NCBI GenBank assembly: GCA_964424585.1
Contig: CAYRJD010000053.1
Location: 1 to 8,504, forward strand
Source of the DNA: CAYRJD01 sp964424585
GTDB lineage: Bacteria > Actinomycetota > Acidimicrobiia > Acidimicrobiales > Poriferisodalaceae
Length of the DNA stretch: 8,504 nucleotides
Direction: 5' to 3'
Positions 1 through 5,671 of the stretch are shown here, one piece after another (within the stretch, counting starts at the first letter, position 1; every line of letters starts with the position of its first letter). The position numbers and the translations under genes were made by a program. The notes under the pieces are model-generated. The model was given only the letters and a program-made list of their open reading frames with translations. It did not search any database and had not been told where the DNA came from.

Positions 1-323
1 GCCAGCAGACGCTCGCCCTGCGCGTTCGTCGCGCCCTCGGTGACGGTCGGCTGCGCCGCGATGGGCTGCGAGGCGGGTGCGACCGCGGTGGCGCTGAGCG
101 TGGTGCTGCCCACCAGGGTTACGGCTGCCTCAGACTGCGACACGGACAGATGTGACGCGTGTGCGGCGGATGGCGTGCCCGCGGCAACGAGCGGCACGCT
201 CAACGCCGCCACCACGCCGACCGCCGCAGCGAACAACCAGCGCGCCGGCCGCAGGCCGGCGCGCCAAACACGAGCGGCTGCGCGCAGCGCAGCCGCAACC
301 TTGACTGTTGCTAATGGGTTCAT
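1..323 (-). CDS. Secreted protein of unknown function, N-terminal part (runs off the left edge)
   Basis: An open frame reads leftward from an ATG at 323-321 with no stop before base 1, giving 107 complete codons. The start is supported by AAGGAG at 331-336, seven bases upstream. The N terminus looks like a long Sec signal peptide: a positively charged stretch (Arg at about residues 14, 18, 21, 25 and 28), a hydrophobic core at about 29-49 (Trp-Leu-Phe-Ala-rich), and a likely signal peptidase I site after Ala-His-Ala at 54-56. The visible mature part is rich in Ala, Ser, Thr and Val and has no Cys or known motif, so it could be the start of a secreted wall-associated or extracellular protein. 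I do not recognise the family; the functional domain must lie outside the window. Two strong inverted repeats lie within the signal peptide codons (240-264 and 274-296). Confidence 0.75.
   Translation of the reverse strand, partial: MNPLATVKVAAALRAAARVWRAGLRPARWLFAAAVGVVAALSVPLVAAGTPSAAHASHLSVSQSEAAVTLVGSTTLSATAVAPASQPIAAQPTVTEGATNAQGERLL
240..264 (-). repeat. Inverted repeat, 11-base arms, inside the 5' coding region
   Basis: Perfect arms at 240-250 and 254-264 flank a three-base loop, again TGC on the mRNA strand. It lies nine bases beyond the 274-296 hairpin. It encodes Arg-Ala-Gly-Leu-Arg-Pro-Ala-Arg in the signal peptide n-region, so part of the symmetry could come from coding Arg/Ala/Gly/Pro with GC-rich codons. 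Confidence 0.85.
274..296 (-). repeat. Inverted repeat, 10-base arms, inside the 5' coding region
   Basis: Perfect arms at 274-283 and 287-296 are separated by three bases (GCA on plus, TGC in the mRNA). In the mRNA this hairpin begins about 27 bases after the A of the start codon, within the signal peptide codons. It is all G and C apart from one A-T pair and should be very stable. Confidence 0.85.
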
Positions 324-330
324 CAAGACA

Positions 331-336
331 CTCCTT
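331..336 (-). promoter_or_regulatory. Ribosome binding site of the secreted protein gene
   Basis: AAGGAG on the minus strand lies seven bases before the ATG at 323. It fixes the start of the partial secreted protein gene. Confidence 0.8.
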
Positions 337-366
337 GTGATCGAAACGACAAACCGGACATCAAGA

Positions 367-395
367 GTAATAGCGCATCCGCAGCAGCGACCGAA
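367..395 (-). promoter_or_regulatory. Weak promoter candidate for the secreted protein gene
   Basis: On the minus strand, TATTAC (367-372) is a plausible -10 and TTCGGT (390-395) a poor -35, separated by exactly 17 bases. Transcription would start near 360, giving a leader of about 37 bases that contains the AAGGAG. The -10 lies in a locally AT-rich patch, but the -35 match is weak. Confidence 0.3.
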
Positions 396-414
396 CCCGT
401 CGGGCCGCGCGCTG

Positions 415-469
415 GCGGGCGTCGCACAAGAGCATCAGCGACGTCCGCCCGCAGCGCATCACCTGATGC
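415..469. repeat. Two inverted repeats in the gap between the secreted protein gene and the toxin gene
   Basis: The gap 324-569 holds no convincing gene. GCGGGC+GTCGC (415-425) can pair with GCGAC (438-442) and GCCCGC (447-452), leaving four bases (443-446) bulged. Immediately beyond lies GCATCA-CC-TGATGC (456-469). They sit about 100-155 bases downstream of the toxin stop and could mark the 3' end of the toxin transcript, but no T-run follows on either strand. Confidence 0.4.
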
Positions 470-569
470 CATGCTCAGGCGCAGCCAAGCCGGGCATGCC
501 AGCGCGCTGCGCCGTGGCTCACAGGTGCGGCTGGTGTCAGTTCACCAAGGGCACGACGTGCTTACAGTC

Positions 570-1652
570 TCACGATTGTTGAGCGTCTGGTGGCGCAGGC
601 TGCACACGATTTCTGGCTGCTAGCTCTGGGCGGCGATACGGGTTGTCGGCCGTGCCGTAACGCTCGTGCAGTTCTGCATCAAAGGTGTGCAGCAACGGTT
701 CAAAGCCGTCGCTGCGGCTAGCGATGCTGAGAAGCCGGGGATCGCTACGGATGATGTCGTCGACTTCAGCGGTAAAGCCTGCAATGTCACGCTGCCACTG
801 CATGATCAAATGCATCTTCTCGTCTTCGGAGAGGTCAGGAATAAACAGAAGCTGGTCTAGGTTAAACGCTTCGATCGGATGAATGCGCGCGATCTGTCTG
901 CCCGCGCCCGCAGTTGACGCTATCTTGGGTGACGAAATAAGTGGCCTAGGCTGATGCTTCGCAGATATCCACGTAACTAGCTCCGCGATTTCAACCTCTG
1001 ATCCCTTCAGTACGGGCTGCAACAGCGCAACGTCGTGCAGATCTTTCGGATTTGGACTATGGTTCCAGCGGCAATACTTGCCAGCAACATTTTCAAACAC
1101 AGGAAGTGCTGGAAGCCAGTTTCCGGATGGCTGTTGAATCACATCAGGGAACGCGCTGTCGATTATCCGCATGGGTGTCGGCGCCATGACGCGCGGGTAA
1201 CTGACCAAGTCGACGTGCAAGCGCGCTCGTCCTAGTTTGAACAGAGGGCTTTTCACTAAGATGTAGTCTAGTCTATCGCCTCTCTTGGTCTTGCGGTTGG
1301 GCAGCGTAAAAGTGAAAGGTCCGCAGGACAGCCCTCTGCGCAGCATCTCCATGAAGCGCGCGTTATCACGTCGCAGCCAGTTGAAGTCGAGGTCGTTGGA
1401 TGCCCGCTTCCCTCGGCCGAGCCGCGTCTTTGCGATCACGGTACCGCCAAGAAAGATGGGCGAGCCTTGGTCCGAGAGAAGGTCGTGATTGTAGAGAGCA
1501 ACGAGGAAGCAATCCACCGCAAAGTCGAGAGCTGCCAAGCGTCGAGCAGTGGCTAGTGCCTCTTCACTCAACGAAAGCGGATTGATCCCGTAGGCGATAT
1601 CTAGATCAGCGATGGTGATATCGTCACTGTGGTTGTCGTCAGCGTTGGGCAT
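570..1652 (-). CDS. abiEii: AbiEii-family nucleotidyltransferase toxin (type IV toxin-antitoxin, AbiE module)
   Basis: A 360-residue protein of the AbiEii (DUF1814) nucleotidyltransferase family, whose members block growth when not countered by the AbiEi partner. Visible family marks are Phe-Leu-Gly-Gly-Thr at about 67-71, the metal-binding Ser-Asn-Asp-Leu-Asp-Phe at about 85-90 (the DxD pair), a third acidic candidate in His-Val-Asp-Leu at about 146-149, and a Lys (about 192) followed by Pro-Lys-Asp-Leu-His-Asp at 202-207, matching the Lys...RxKDxxD-like motif with the Arg apparently missing. The ATG at 1652 is preferred because GAGGGAG lies just upstream and the overlap with the antitoxin gene is then only 14 bases; an ATG at 1718 is in frame but has no ribosome site. 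G+C is low beside the neighbours (29/60 in 1261-1320, 32/60 in 961-1020). The target nucleotide or RNA cannot be told from sequence. Family call good, activity inferred. Confidence 0.82.
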   Translation of the reverse strand: MPNADDNHSDDITIADLDIAYGINPLSLSEEALATARRLAALDFAVDCFLVALYNHDLLSDQGSPIFLGGTVIAKTRLGRGKRASNDLDFNWLRRDNARFMEMLRRGLSCGPFTFTLPNRKTKRGDRLDYILVKSPLFKLGRARLHVDLVSYPRVMAPTPMRIIDSAFPDVIQQPSGNWLPALPVFENVAGKYCRWNHSPNPKDLHDVALLQPVLKGSEVEIAELVTWISAKHQPRPLISSPKIASTAGAGRQIARIHPIEAFNLDQLLFIPDLSEDEKMHLIMQWQRDIAGFTAEVDDIIRSDPRLLSIASRSDGFEPLLHTFDAELHERYGTADNPYRRPELAARNRVQPAPPDAQQS

Positions 1653-2655
1653 TGGCTCCCTCTCGGCCTTGGGTGAAAGCGGTTTGTGCCCACTCGGGCA
1701 TAGCATCGAAGTAGCCATACTTGGTGGTGCGATCGACTAGCGCGTCATCCACGGCGAAGTCAACAAGTTCGAGGTCTGGATGCCATACAGATGATACCAT
1801 GTCTGTGACGTTGTGGCGCCATGAGCGAGAACCACTCTGGTTGACAAAGTAGTACGGTCCGCTGCCGACTGGAGCCAAGGAGTGCAACTCCTCCGCTAGA
1901 TCGCTTCGTCCGCCGTAGCGCAGCAGAAGACAGGTGCGCATCCACACCGAGCGTGGCTGATCTGTGAGTTCTGCCATCAGACAGTGTGCCTGTGACGCAT
2001 CGGCGAGGTTGCGCAGAAAATCAAAAATGCCTTCCACAGGGTACTTTCGAGGACGGGCTGCCGCGTAGACGATTTCAGTTTCGTAGCGCCAGCAAGGTGT
2101 TCTCTGGTACCACACCGTCGGTGCCTTCACCTCCCACCGATGAACTCGTCGAGGCGACAATCCGCGGAGTGCACACGGAATATGTTCACTGGGCGGCAGG
2201 CAGTAATGGAACGGACAGGAGCGAGGAGTCCAACCTTCGTGGACCGGCAACATCATCGGCCCCCACATAACGCCGCTGTCGGGGTGAGCGTGCAAGTGAC
2301 AAGCCAGCTGGAGGTCGTAGTAGCTCATCAATTCGGACGACGGGCGATCACGAAGCGTGAACACCCCGCGCGTCTTGCTCTGCCACACCAGCTCGGCTTC
2401 GCGCAGCGCTCGCAGCACCCGCTTGGCGTTCGGCACGCCCCAGTGCCGCAAGTCTCGCTCTGACACGATCACCACACCAGCGTCGACCAGCCACTCCGCC
2501 ACCTCGGCCGGACGCCGCGCCGGCGCGCTGGGCAGCGCTGAGCGGTCGGGCACCGGCGGCGGGGGCGGCGCGGTGTCGCTGAAAAACGACCAGTCGCCCT
2601 CGCCCCACAGCTCGCCGTCTGGGTCGACCGCTCTGGTGTGGCTCTCGACGCTCAT
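1639..2655 (-). CDS. abiEi: AbiEi-family antitoxin and transcriptional autorepressor
   Basis: A 338-residue protein placed directly upstream of, and overlapping, the AbiEii-type toxin gene. Residues about 48-103 read as a winged helix-turn-helix of the AbiEi type: a helix ending in a hydrophobic Val-Val-Ile-Val, a helix with Gly-Val-Pro, a recognition helix rich in Arg (Lys-Arg-Val-Leu-Arg-Ala-Leu-Arg), and a wing ending Arg-Gly-Val-Phe-Thr-Leu. The larger C-terminal part (about 104-338) should neutralise the toxin without binding it, as known for type IV systems; a Leu-Leu-Leu-Arg-Tyr-Gly-Gly segment near 243-249 resembles the family's RLGyLL region. Unusual is a leader of about 47 residues with acidic and aromatic residues and a run of prolines (Ala-Pro6-type) before the DNA-binding domain. 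The ATG at 2655 is chosen; a TTG two codons earlier is possible. No ribosome site is visible, so translation may be leaderless. G+C drops sharply near 2340, at the domain boundary. Confidence 0.75.
   Translation of the reverse strand: MSVESHTRAVDPDGELWGEGDWSFFSDTAPPPPPVPDRSALPSAPARRPAEVAEWLVDAGVVIVSERDLRHWGVPNAKRVLRALREAELVWQSKTRGVFTLRDRPSSELMSYYDLQLACHLHAHPDSGVMWGPMMLPVHEGWTPRSCPFHYCLPPSEHIPCALRGLSPRRVHRWEVKAPTVWYQRTPCWRYETEIVYAAARPRKYPVEGIFDFLRNLADASQAHCLMAELTDQPRSVWMRTCLLLRYGGRSDLAEELHSLAPVGSGPYYFVNQSGSRSWRHNVTDMVSSVWHPDLELVDFAVDDALVDRTTKYGYFDAMPEWAQTAFTQGREGANAQR
1656..1662 (-). promoter_or_regulatory. Ribosome binding site deciding the toxin start
   Basis: GAGGGAG on the minus strand ends three bases before the ATG at 1652 (the GAGGG core is five bases away). 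It lies inside the last codons of the antitoxin gene and favours the 1652 start over the upstream in-frame ATG at 1718. Confidence 0.6.
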
Positions 2656-2661
2656 AGTCAA

Positions 2662-2670
2662 ACCATAACA
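2662..2670 (-). promoter_or_regulatory. Candidate extended -10 promoter element of the abiE operon
   Basis: The minus strand reads TGTTATGGT: a TGn extension followed by TATGGT, which fits the TAnnnT -10 pattern. It ends six bases before the ATG at 2655, exactly the spacing of a leaderless transcript, and agrees with the absence of a ribosome site. No good -35 is seen at 17 bases (2685-2690), as is common with extended -10 promoters. Confidence 0.5.
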
Positions 2671-2686
2671 GTTAGGGACTTAACTG
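2669..2686. promoter_or_regulatory. Inverted repeat, likely operator 1 for AbiEi
   Basis: CAGTTA-gggact-TAACTG has perfect six-base arms around a six-base centre. It overlaps the upstream edge of the proposed extended -10, so a protein bound here would block transcription. AbiEi antitoxins are known to repress their own promoter by binding inverted repeats. Confidence 0.55.
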
Positions 2687-2701
2687 CGGTCGCGACCAGC
2701 C

Positions 2702-2712
2702 AACTCCTAGCT
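2702..2712 (-). promoter_or_regulatory. Degenerate copy of the operator motif
   Basis: The minus strand reads AGCTAGGAGTT, differing from the copy at 2716-2726 (AGTTAGGAACT) at three positions. With the following TGGC the two form a 14-base direct repeat with 11 matches, 14 bases apart. Confidence 0.4.
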
Positions 2713-2714
2713 GC

Positions 2715-2727
2715 CAGTTCCTAACTG
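2715..2727. promoter_or_regulatory. Inverted repeat, likely operator 2 for AbiEi
   Basis: CAGTT-cct-AACTG has perfect five-base arms. Its core AGTTAGGAACT on the minus strand matches AGTTAGGGACT of operator 1 on the plus strand at 10 of 11 positions. It overlaps the stop codon of the upstream CaiB-type gene (2721-2723). Confidence 0.5.
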
Positions 2728-3833
2728 AGAGTGTCGTTGTCGGCGCCGAGCGAGCGGCCAGCCCAGCGCACCGAGCCTGGCGTGCGAGACAGCCGCGCGA
2801 TCACGTTCTGCATCAGCACGCCGTCGACGGTCACCAGCGCGTCGGTCGCGCGCACGTGCTCGTCGACCGCGATCTCGGCCGTGTCGAGCACCGCCGCGCC
2901 TGCTGCCTGCGCGGCGTCGAACTCGGCCAGCGCATCAGCGAGCGTCCGCTCGCCAACCCACGCGGCCACCGCCGCGTCGACGACGTCGCGACGCGCCATG
3001 CGCCCCTCAAACGTGGCGAGGCGCTCGTCGTCGTCGCAGCCGATCAGCGTCATCACCCGCGCCGCGACGCTGTCGCTCGACGTGCTGATCGCCAGCCACC
3101 GGCCGTCGAGCGTTCGATACGTGCCCCGCGGCACGCTGTAGGGAATGCCTGACCCCAGCCGCGGCTGCACGTAACCGTGCTGTTGCCACGCAGCGAACAA
3201 CGGCCCCATCACGCCCATCATCGACTCCAACAGGTTCACGTCGACCTGCTGACCGCCGCCGGCGTGAACCGCAACCATCGTCGCGAACGCCGCGGCCAGC
3301 CCCGCGATCTCATCGGTCAGCGCCACCGGCGGCAGCAGCGGCGCGCCGTCGACCTCGCCGTTCATCGCGGCGAACCCGCTCATCGCCTCTGCCAGCGTCG
3401 CAAATCCTGGCCGGTCGCGATACGGGCCGCGCTGGCCAAACCCGGTCACCCGAGTGACCACCAGTTTCGGGTTGGCCGCAATCAGCTCATGGGGCACGAG
3501 CCCGAGCGCTTCCAGCTTGCCGGGCCGCATGTTCTCCACCAGCACGTCAACCTCAGCCAGCAACCGGCGCATCGCCGCGAGCCCGTCGGACGTCTTCAAG
3601 TCGAGGGTCACGCACCGCTTGTTGCGGTTGACGAAACGCCACCACAGCGTCTCGCCGTACTCGTCGCGCCAGCCGATGTTGCGCACCGTGTCGCCGTTCG
3701 GGTGCTCGACCTTGACCACATCAGCGCCGAAGTCGGCTAGGTAGTGAGCGCAGTGCGGCCCCGCAAACACTGTCGCCAAGTCGACCACCCGCAAATCCGC
3801 GAGCGGCCCGGCTAAAACCGGTAGCCCGCCCAC
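2721..3833 (-). CDS. CaiB/BaiF family (type III) acyl-CoA transferase
   Basis: A 370-residue cytoplasmic enzyme of the CaiB/BaiF family, which moves CoA between carboxylic acids through an enzyme-bound aspartyl anhydride. Landmarks are the opening Leu-Ala-Asp-Leu-Arg-Val-Val-Asp-Leu at about 11-19, Phe-Ala-Gly-Pro at 23-26, Leu-Ala-Asp-Phe-Gly-Ala-Asp-Val-Val-Lys-Val-Glu at 32-43, Asn-Arg-Asn-Lys-Arg at 69-73, Leu-Asp-Leu-Lys at 77-80, Glu-Asn-Met-Arg-Pro-Gly at 100-105, and Gly-Phe-Gly-Gln-Arg-Gly-Pro-Tyr at 131-138. Asp174 is the likely catalytic aspartate. The related racemases carry a Gly-His-Asp here; this protein has Gly143-Phe144, so a transferase is favoured over alpha-methylacyl-CoA racemase, although the length is racemase-like. 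The start is GTG at 3833, overlapping the end of accE by 22 bases; no strong ribosome site is visible, which suggests coupling. Substrates are unknown; dicarboxylic or branched acids made by the neighbouring carboxylase are possible. Confidence 0.88.
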   Translation of the reverse strand: MGGLPVLAGPLADLRVVDLATVFAGPHCAHYLADFGADVVKVEHPNGDTVRNIGWRDEYGETLWWRFVNRNKRCVTLDLKTSDGLAAMRRLLAEVDVLVENMRPGKLEALGLVPHELIAANPKLVVTRVTGFGQRGPYRDRPGFATLAEAMSGFAAMNGEVDGAPLLPPVALTDEIAGLAAAFATMVAVHAGGGQQVDVNLLESMMGVMGPLFAAWQQHGYVQPRLGSGIPYSVPRGTYRTLDGRWLAISTSSDSVAARVMTLIGCDDDERLATFEGRMARRDVVDAAVAAWVGERTLADALAEFDAAQAAGAAVLDTAEIAVDEHVRATDALVTVDGVLMQNVIARLSRTPGSVRWAGRSLGADNDTLS

Positions 3834-4018
3834 GTCGAACCCGTCGCCCAGCTGGCGTCGCTGCGCCCGCTAAATCGCCACGCGGTGCTGACGCCGCGCT
3901 GTTCGCCAGCCGCGACCGGCACCGGCCAGAGCAGCAGCATCGCCGCCGCAGCCGCAACCGCCTCGTCGGTGCTCGGCGGCTCCCGCTCGACGCCCACGCG
4001 CAACCGAACCGCGCTCAT
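3812..4018 (-). CDS. accE: Acyl-CoA carboxylase epsilon-type subunit
   Basis: A 68-residue protein resembling the small epsilon subunits that actinobacteria add to acyl-CoA carboxylases to stabilise the alpha-beta complex. The N-terminal part (Leu-Arg-Val then Glu-Arg-Glu-Pro-Pro-Ser-Thr-Asp-Glu-Ala and an Ala-rich helix at about 17-31) follows the family pattern of a strand, Pro-Thr/Ser-x-Glu-Glu and an Ala-rich helix. The C-terminal part has Thr-Ala-Trp-Arg-Phe-Ser-Gly-Arg at about 45-52, like the Ser-x-Trp-x-x-Ser-Gly ending of the family. Its ATG overlaps the accD stop as ATGA (4018-4015), a classic sign of translational coupling, and its end overlaps the next gene. The sequence is short and divergent, so the call rests as much on position as on residues. 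Confidence 0.7.
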   Translation of the reverse strand: MSAVRLRVGVEREPPSTDEAVAAAAAMLLLWPVPVAAGEQRGVSTAWRFSGRSDASWATGSTWAGYRF

Positions 4019-5631
4019 AGCGGAATGTTGCCGTGCTTGCGCTTCGGCAGCTCTTCCCGCTTAGTGCGGATAGCCGACAGCGCCGCGCACAACTTCGCGC
4101 GAGTCTGCGCCGGGTCGATCACCGCGTCGACGATGCCCCGCTCGGCCGCCACGTACGGGTTGGCGTAACGCTGCGCGTAGTCGTCAACCAGCTCGGCCTT
4201 GCGCGCTTCGGGGTCGGCCGCCTCGCGCAGTTCACGCCGATACAGCACCTCCACCGCGCCTTGGGGCCCCATTACCGCCAGCTCGGCGGTCGGCCAAGCG
4301 AACGAAATGTCGCAGCCGACGCTCTTTGAGTCCATCACCACATACGCGCCGCCGTACGCCTTGCGGGTGATGATCTGCACCCGCGGCACCGTCGCCTCGC
4401 AGTACGCATACAGCAGTTTCGCTCCGTGGCGAATGATGCCGCTGTGCTCTTGGTCGACGCCCGGCAGAAAGCCCGGCACATCCACGAACGTCACCAGCGG
4501 AATGCCGAACGCATCGCAAAACCGCACAAACCGAGCGGCCTTCTCAGAGCTCTCGATGTCGAGCACGCCCGCCATCACCATCGGCTGGTTGCCGACTACG
4601 CCGACCGTCTGCCCGCCCACCCGAGCGAAGCCGCACACGATCGAACGAGCCCAGCTGGCGTGCACCTCAAAGAACTCGCCGTCGTCGGTGACCTCGGCTA
4701 TCACCGACACCATGTCGTAGGGAATGTTCGCGCTGTCGGGCAGCACGTCGCGCAAACCTTCGCACTCACGGTCGGCCGGGTCGTCGGTTTCGACGAGCGG
4801 CGCGGGGTCGATGTTGTTCGACGGCAAGAAGCCCAGCAGATGCCGCACGTCGTCGAGCACGGCCCGCTCGTCTGGCGACACGAAGCTGGCGACGCCCGAC
4901 TTTGCTGCGTGCGTGCCGGCGCCGCCCAGCTCTTCGAGCGTGACGTCTTCACCGGTGACGGTCTTCACCACGTCCGGGCCGGTGATGAACATGTGACTCG
5001 ACTCTTCCACCATGAACACGAAGTCGGTCATCGCCGGCGAATACACCGCGCCACCCGCACACGGCCCCATGATCACGCTGATCTGCGGAATCACGCCCGA
5101 CGCCATCACGTTGCGACGGAAGATGCCGCCGTAGCCCGCCAGCGACACCACACCCTCTTGTATGCGAGCGCCCGCTCCGTCGTTCAGCCCGATGATGGGC
5201 GCGCCGACCGACGCCGCCAAGTCCATCACCTTGTGTGTCTTCTCGGCAAACACCTCGCCCAGCGCGCCGCCGAACACGGTGAAGTCTTGGCTGGCGACGA
5301 ACACCTTGCGCCCGTCGATGGTGCCCCAGCCGGTCACGATGCCGTCGGTGTAGGGACGAGCGTCGAGCCCGACGTCGTGTGCTCGGTGACGGGCTAGCTG
5401 GTCGAGTTCGTGAAACGAGCCTTCGTCAAACAGGTAGTCGATGCGCTCGCGGGCGAGCATCTTCCCTTTGCTGTGCTGACGTTCGACCGCCCGCTCCGAC
5501 CCGGCGTTGATGGCCTGTGAGCGACGCTCATCCAGCTCGGCTAGACGGCTCGCCATCGACGGCCCAGAACTCGACGGCACAGAACTCGACGGCCCGGCGT
5601 TCGACTGCTCTGAAGGCGTTGAGCTAGACAT
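4015..5631 (-). CDS. accD: Acyl-CoA carboxylase carboxyltransferase (beta) subunit, PccB/AccD family
   Basis: The biotin-dependent carboxyltransferase that moves CO2 from carboxybiotin to a short acyl-CoA, giving malonyl- or methylmalonyl-CoA. With the ATG at 5631 it has 538 residues. The family core starts at Met-Ala-Ser-Arg-Leu-Ala-Glu-Leu (ATG at 5556, 513 residues), close to the usual length; neither ATG has a ribosome site, so the start is open. The N-terminal half has Lys-Gly-Lys-Met-Leu-Ala-Arg-Glu-Arg (about 55-63) and the oxyanion loop Gly-Pro-Cys-Ala-Gly-Gly at 189-194; the C-terminal half has the second loop Arg-Lys-Ala-Tyr-Gly-Gly-Ala-Tyr at 423-430, followed by Val-Val-Met-Asp-Ser-Lys. 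The residue right after that Tyr is Asp in propionyl-CoA carboxylases; here it is Val431, suggesting a different or wider acyl-CoA range. The first gene of an overlapping operon; no alpha (biotin carboxylase) subunit is in the window. Confidence 0.9.
   Translation of the reverse strand: MSSSTPSEQSNAGPSSSVPSSSGPSMASRLAELDERRSQAINAGSERAVERQHSKGKMLARERIDYLFDEGSFHELDQLARHRAHDVGLDARPYTDGIVTGWGTIDGRKVFVASQDFTVFGGALGEVFAEKTHKVMDLAASVGAPIIGLNDGAGARIQEGVVSLAGYGGIFRRNVMASGVIPQISVIMGPCAGGAVYSPAMTDFVFMVEESSHMFITGPDVVKTVTGEDVTLEELGGAGTHAAKSGVASFVSPDERAVLDDVRHLLGFLPSNNIDPAPLVETDDPADRECEGLRDVLPDSANIPYDMVSVIAEVTDDGEFFEVHASWARSIVCGFARVGGQTVGVVGNQPMVMAGVLDIESSEKAARFVRFCDAFGIPLVTFVDVPGFLPGVDQEHSGIIRHGAKLLYAYCEATVPRVQIITRKAYGGAYVVMDSKSVGCDISFAWPTAELAVMGPQGAVEVLYRRELREAADPEARKAELVDDYAQRYANPYVAAERGIVDAVIDPAQTRAKLCAALSAIRTKREELPKRKHGNIPL
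5558..5602. repeat. Three tandem 15-base units upstream of the accD core
   Basis: Units at 5558-5572, 5573-5587 and 5588-5602 each begin GACGGC. Units 1 and 2 differ at one base; unit 3 is more diverged. Read in the accD frame they give Pro-Ser-Ser-Ser pentads, a flexible linker-like tract. Confidence 0.85.
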
Positions 5632-5671
5632 CGGCGGCAGGGTAGTGCTGGCGAGCCATACGCTCTTTGCC

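Noticed and set aside
324..569. Small gene or non-coding RNA in the intergenic region
   Set aside because: Hairpins are present but no paired promoter and terminator, and no short frame with a ribosome site, could be found.
40..582. Plus-strand open frame of 180 codons at the left edge
   Set aside because: It is antisense to the signal-peptide gene and continues across the intergenic hairpins. Composition is Ala/Arg-rich with no motif and no ribosome site.
4426..5397. Long plus-strand open frame of 323 codons
   Set aside because: It is antisense to the well-conserved carboxyltransferase gene, is very rich in His and Arg, and has no recognisable motif. It is a by-product of GC-rich codon bias.
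5507..5671. Upstream extension of the VOC protein
   Set aside because: The extra residues are low-complexity, lie opposite accD, and precede the normal beginning of the VOC fold at 5672.
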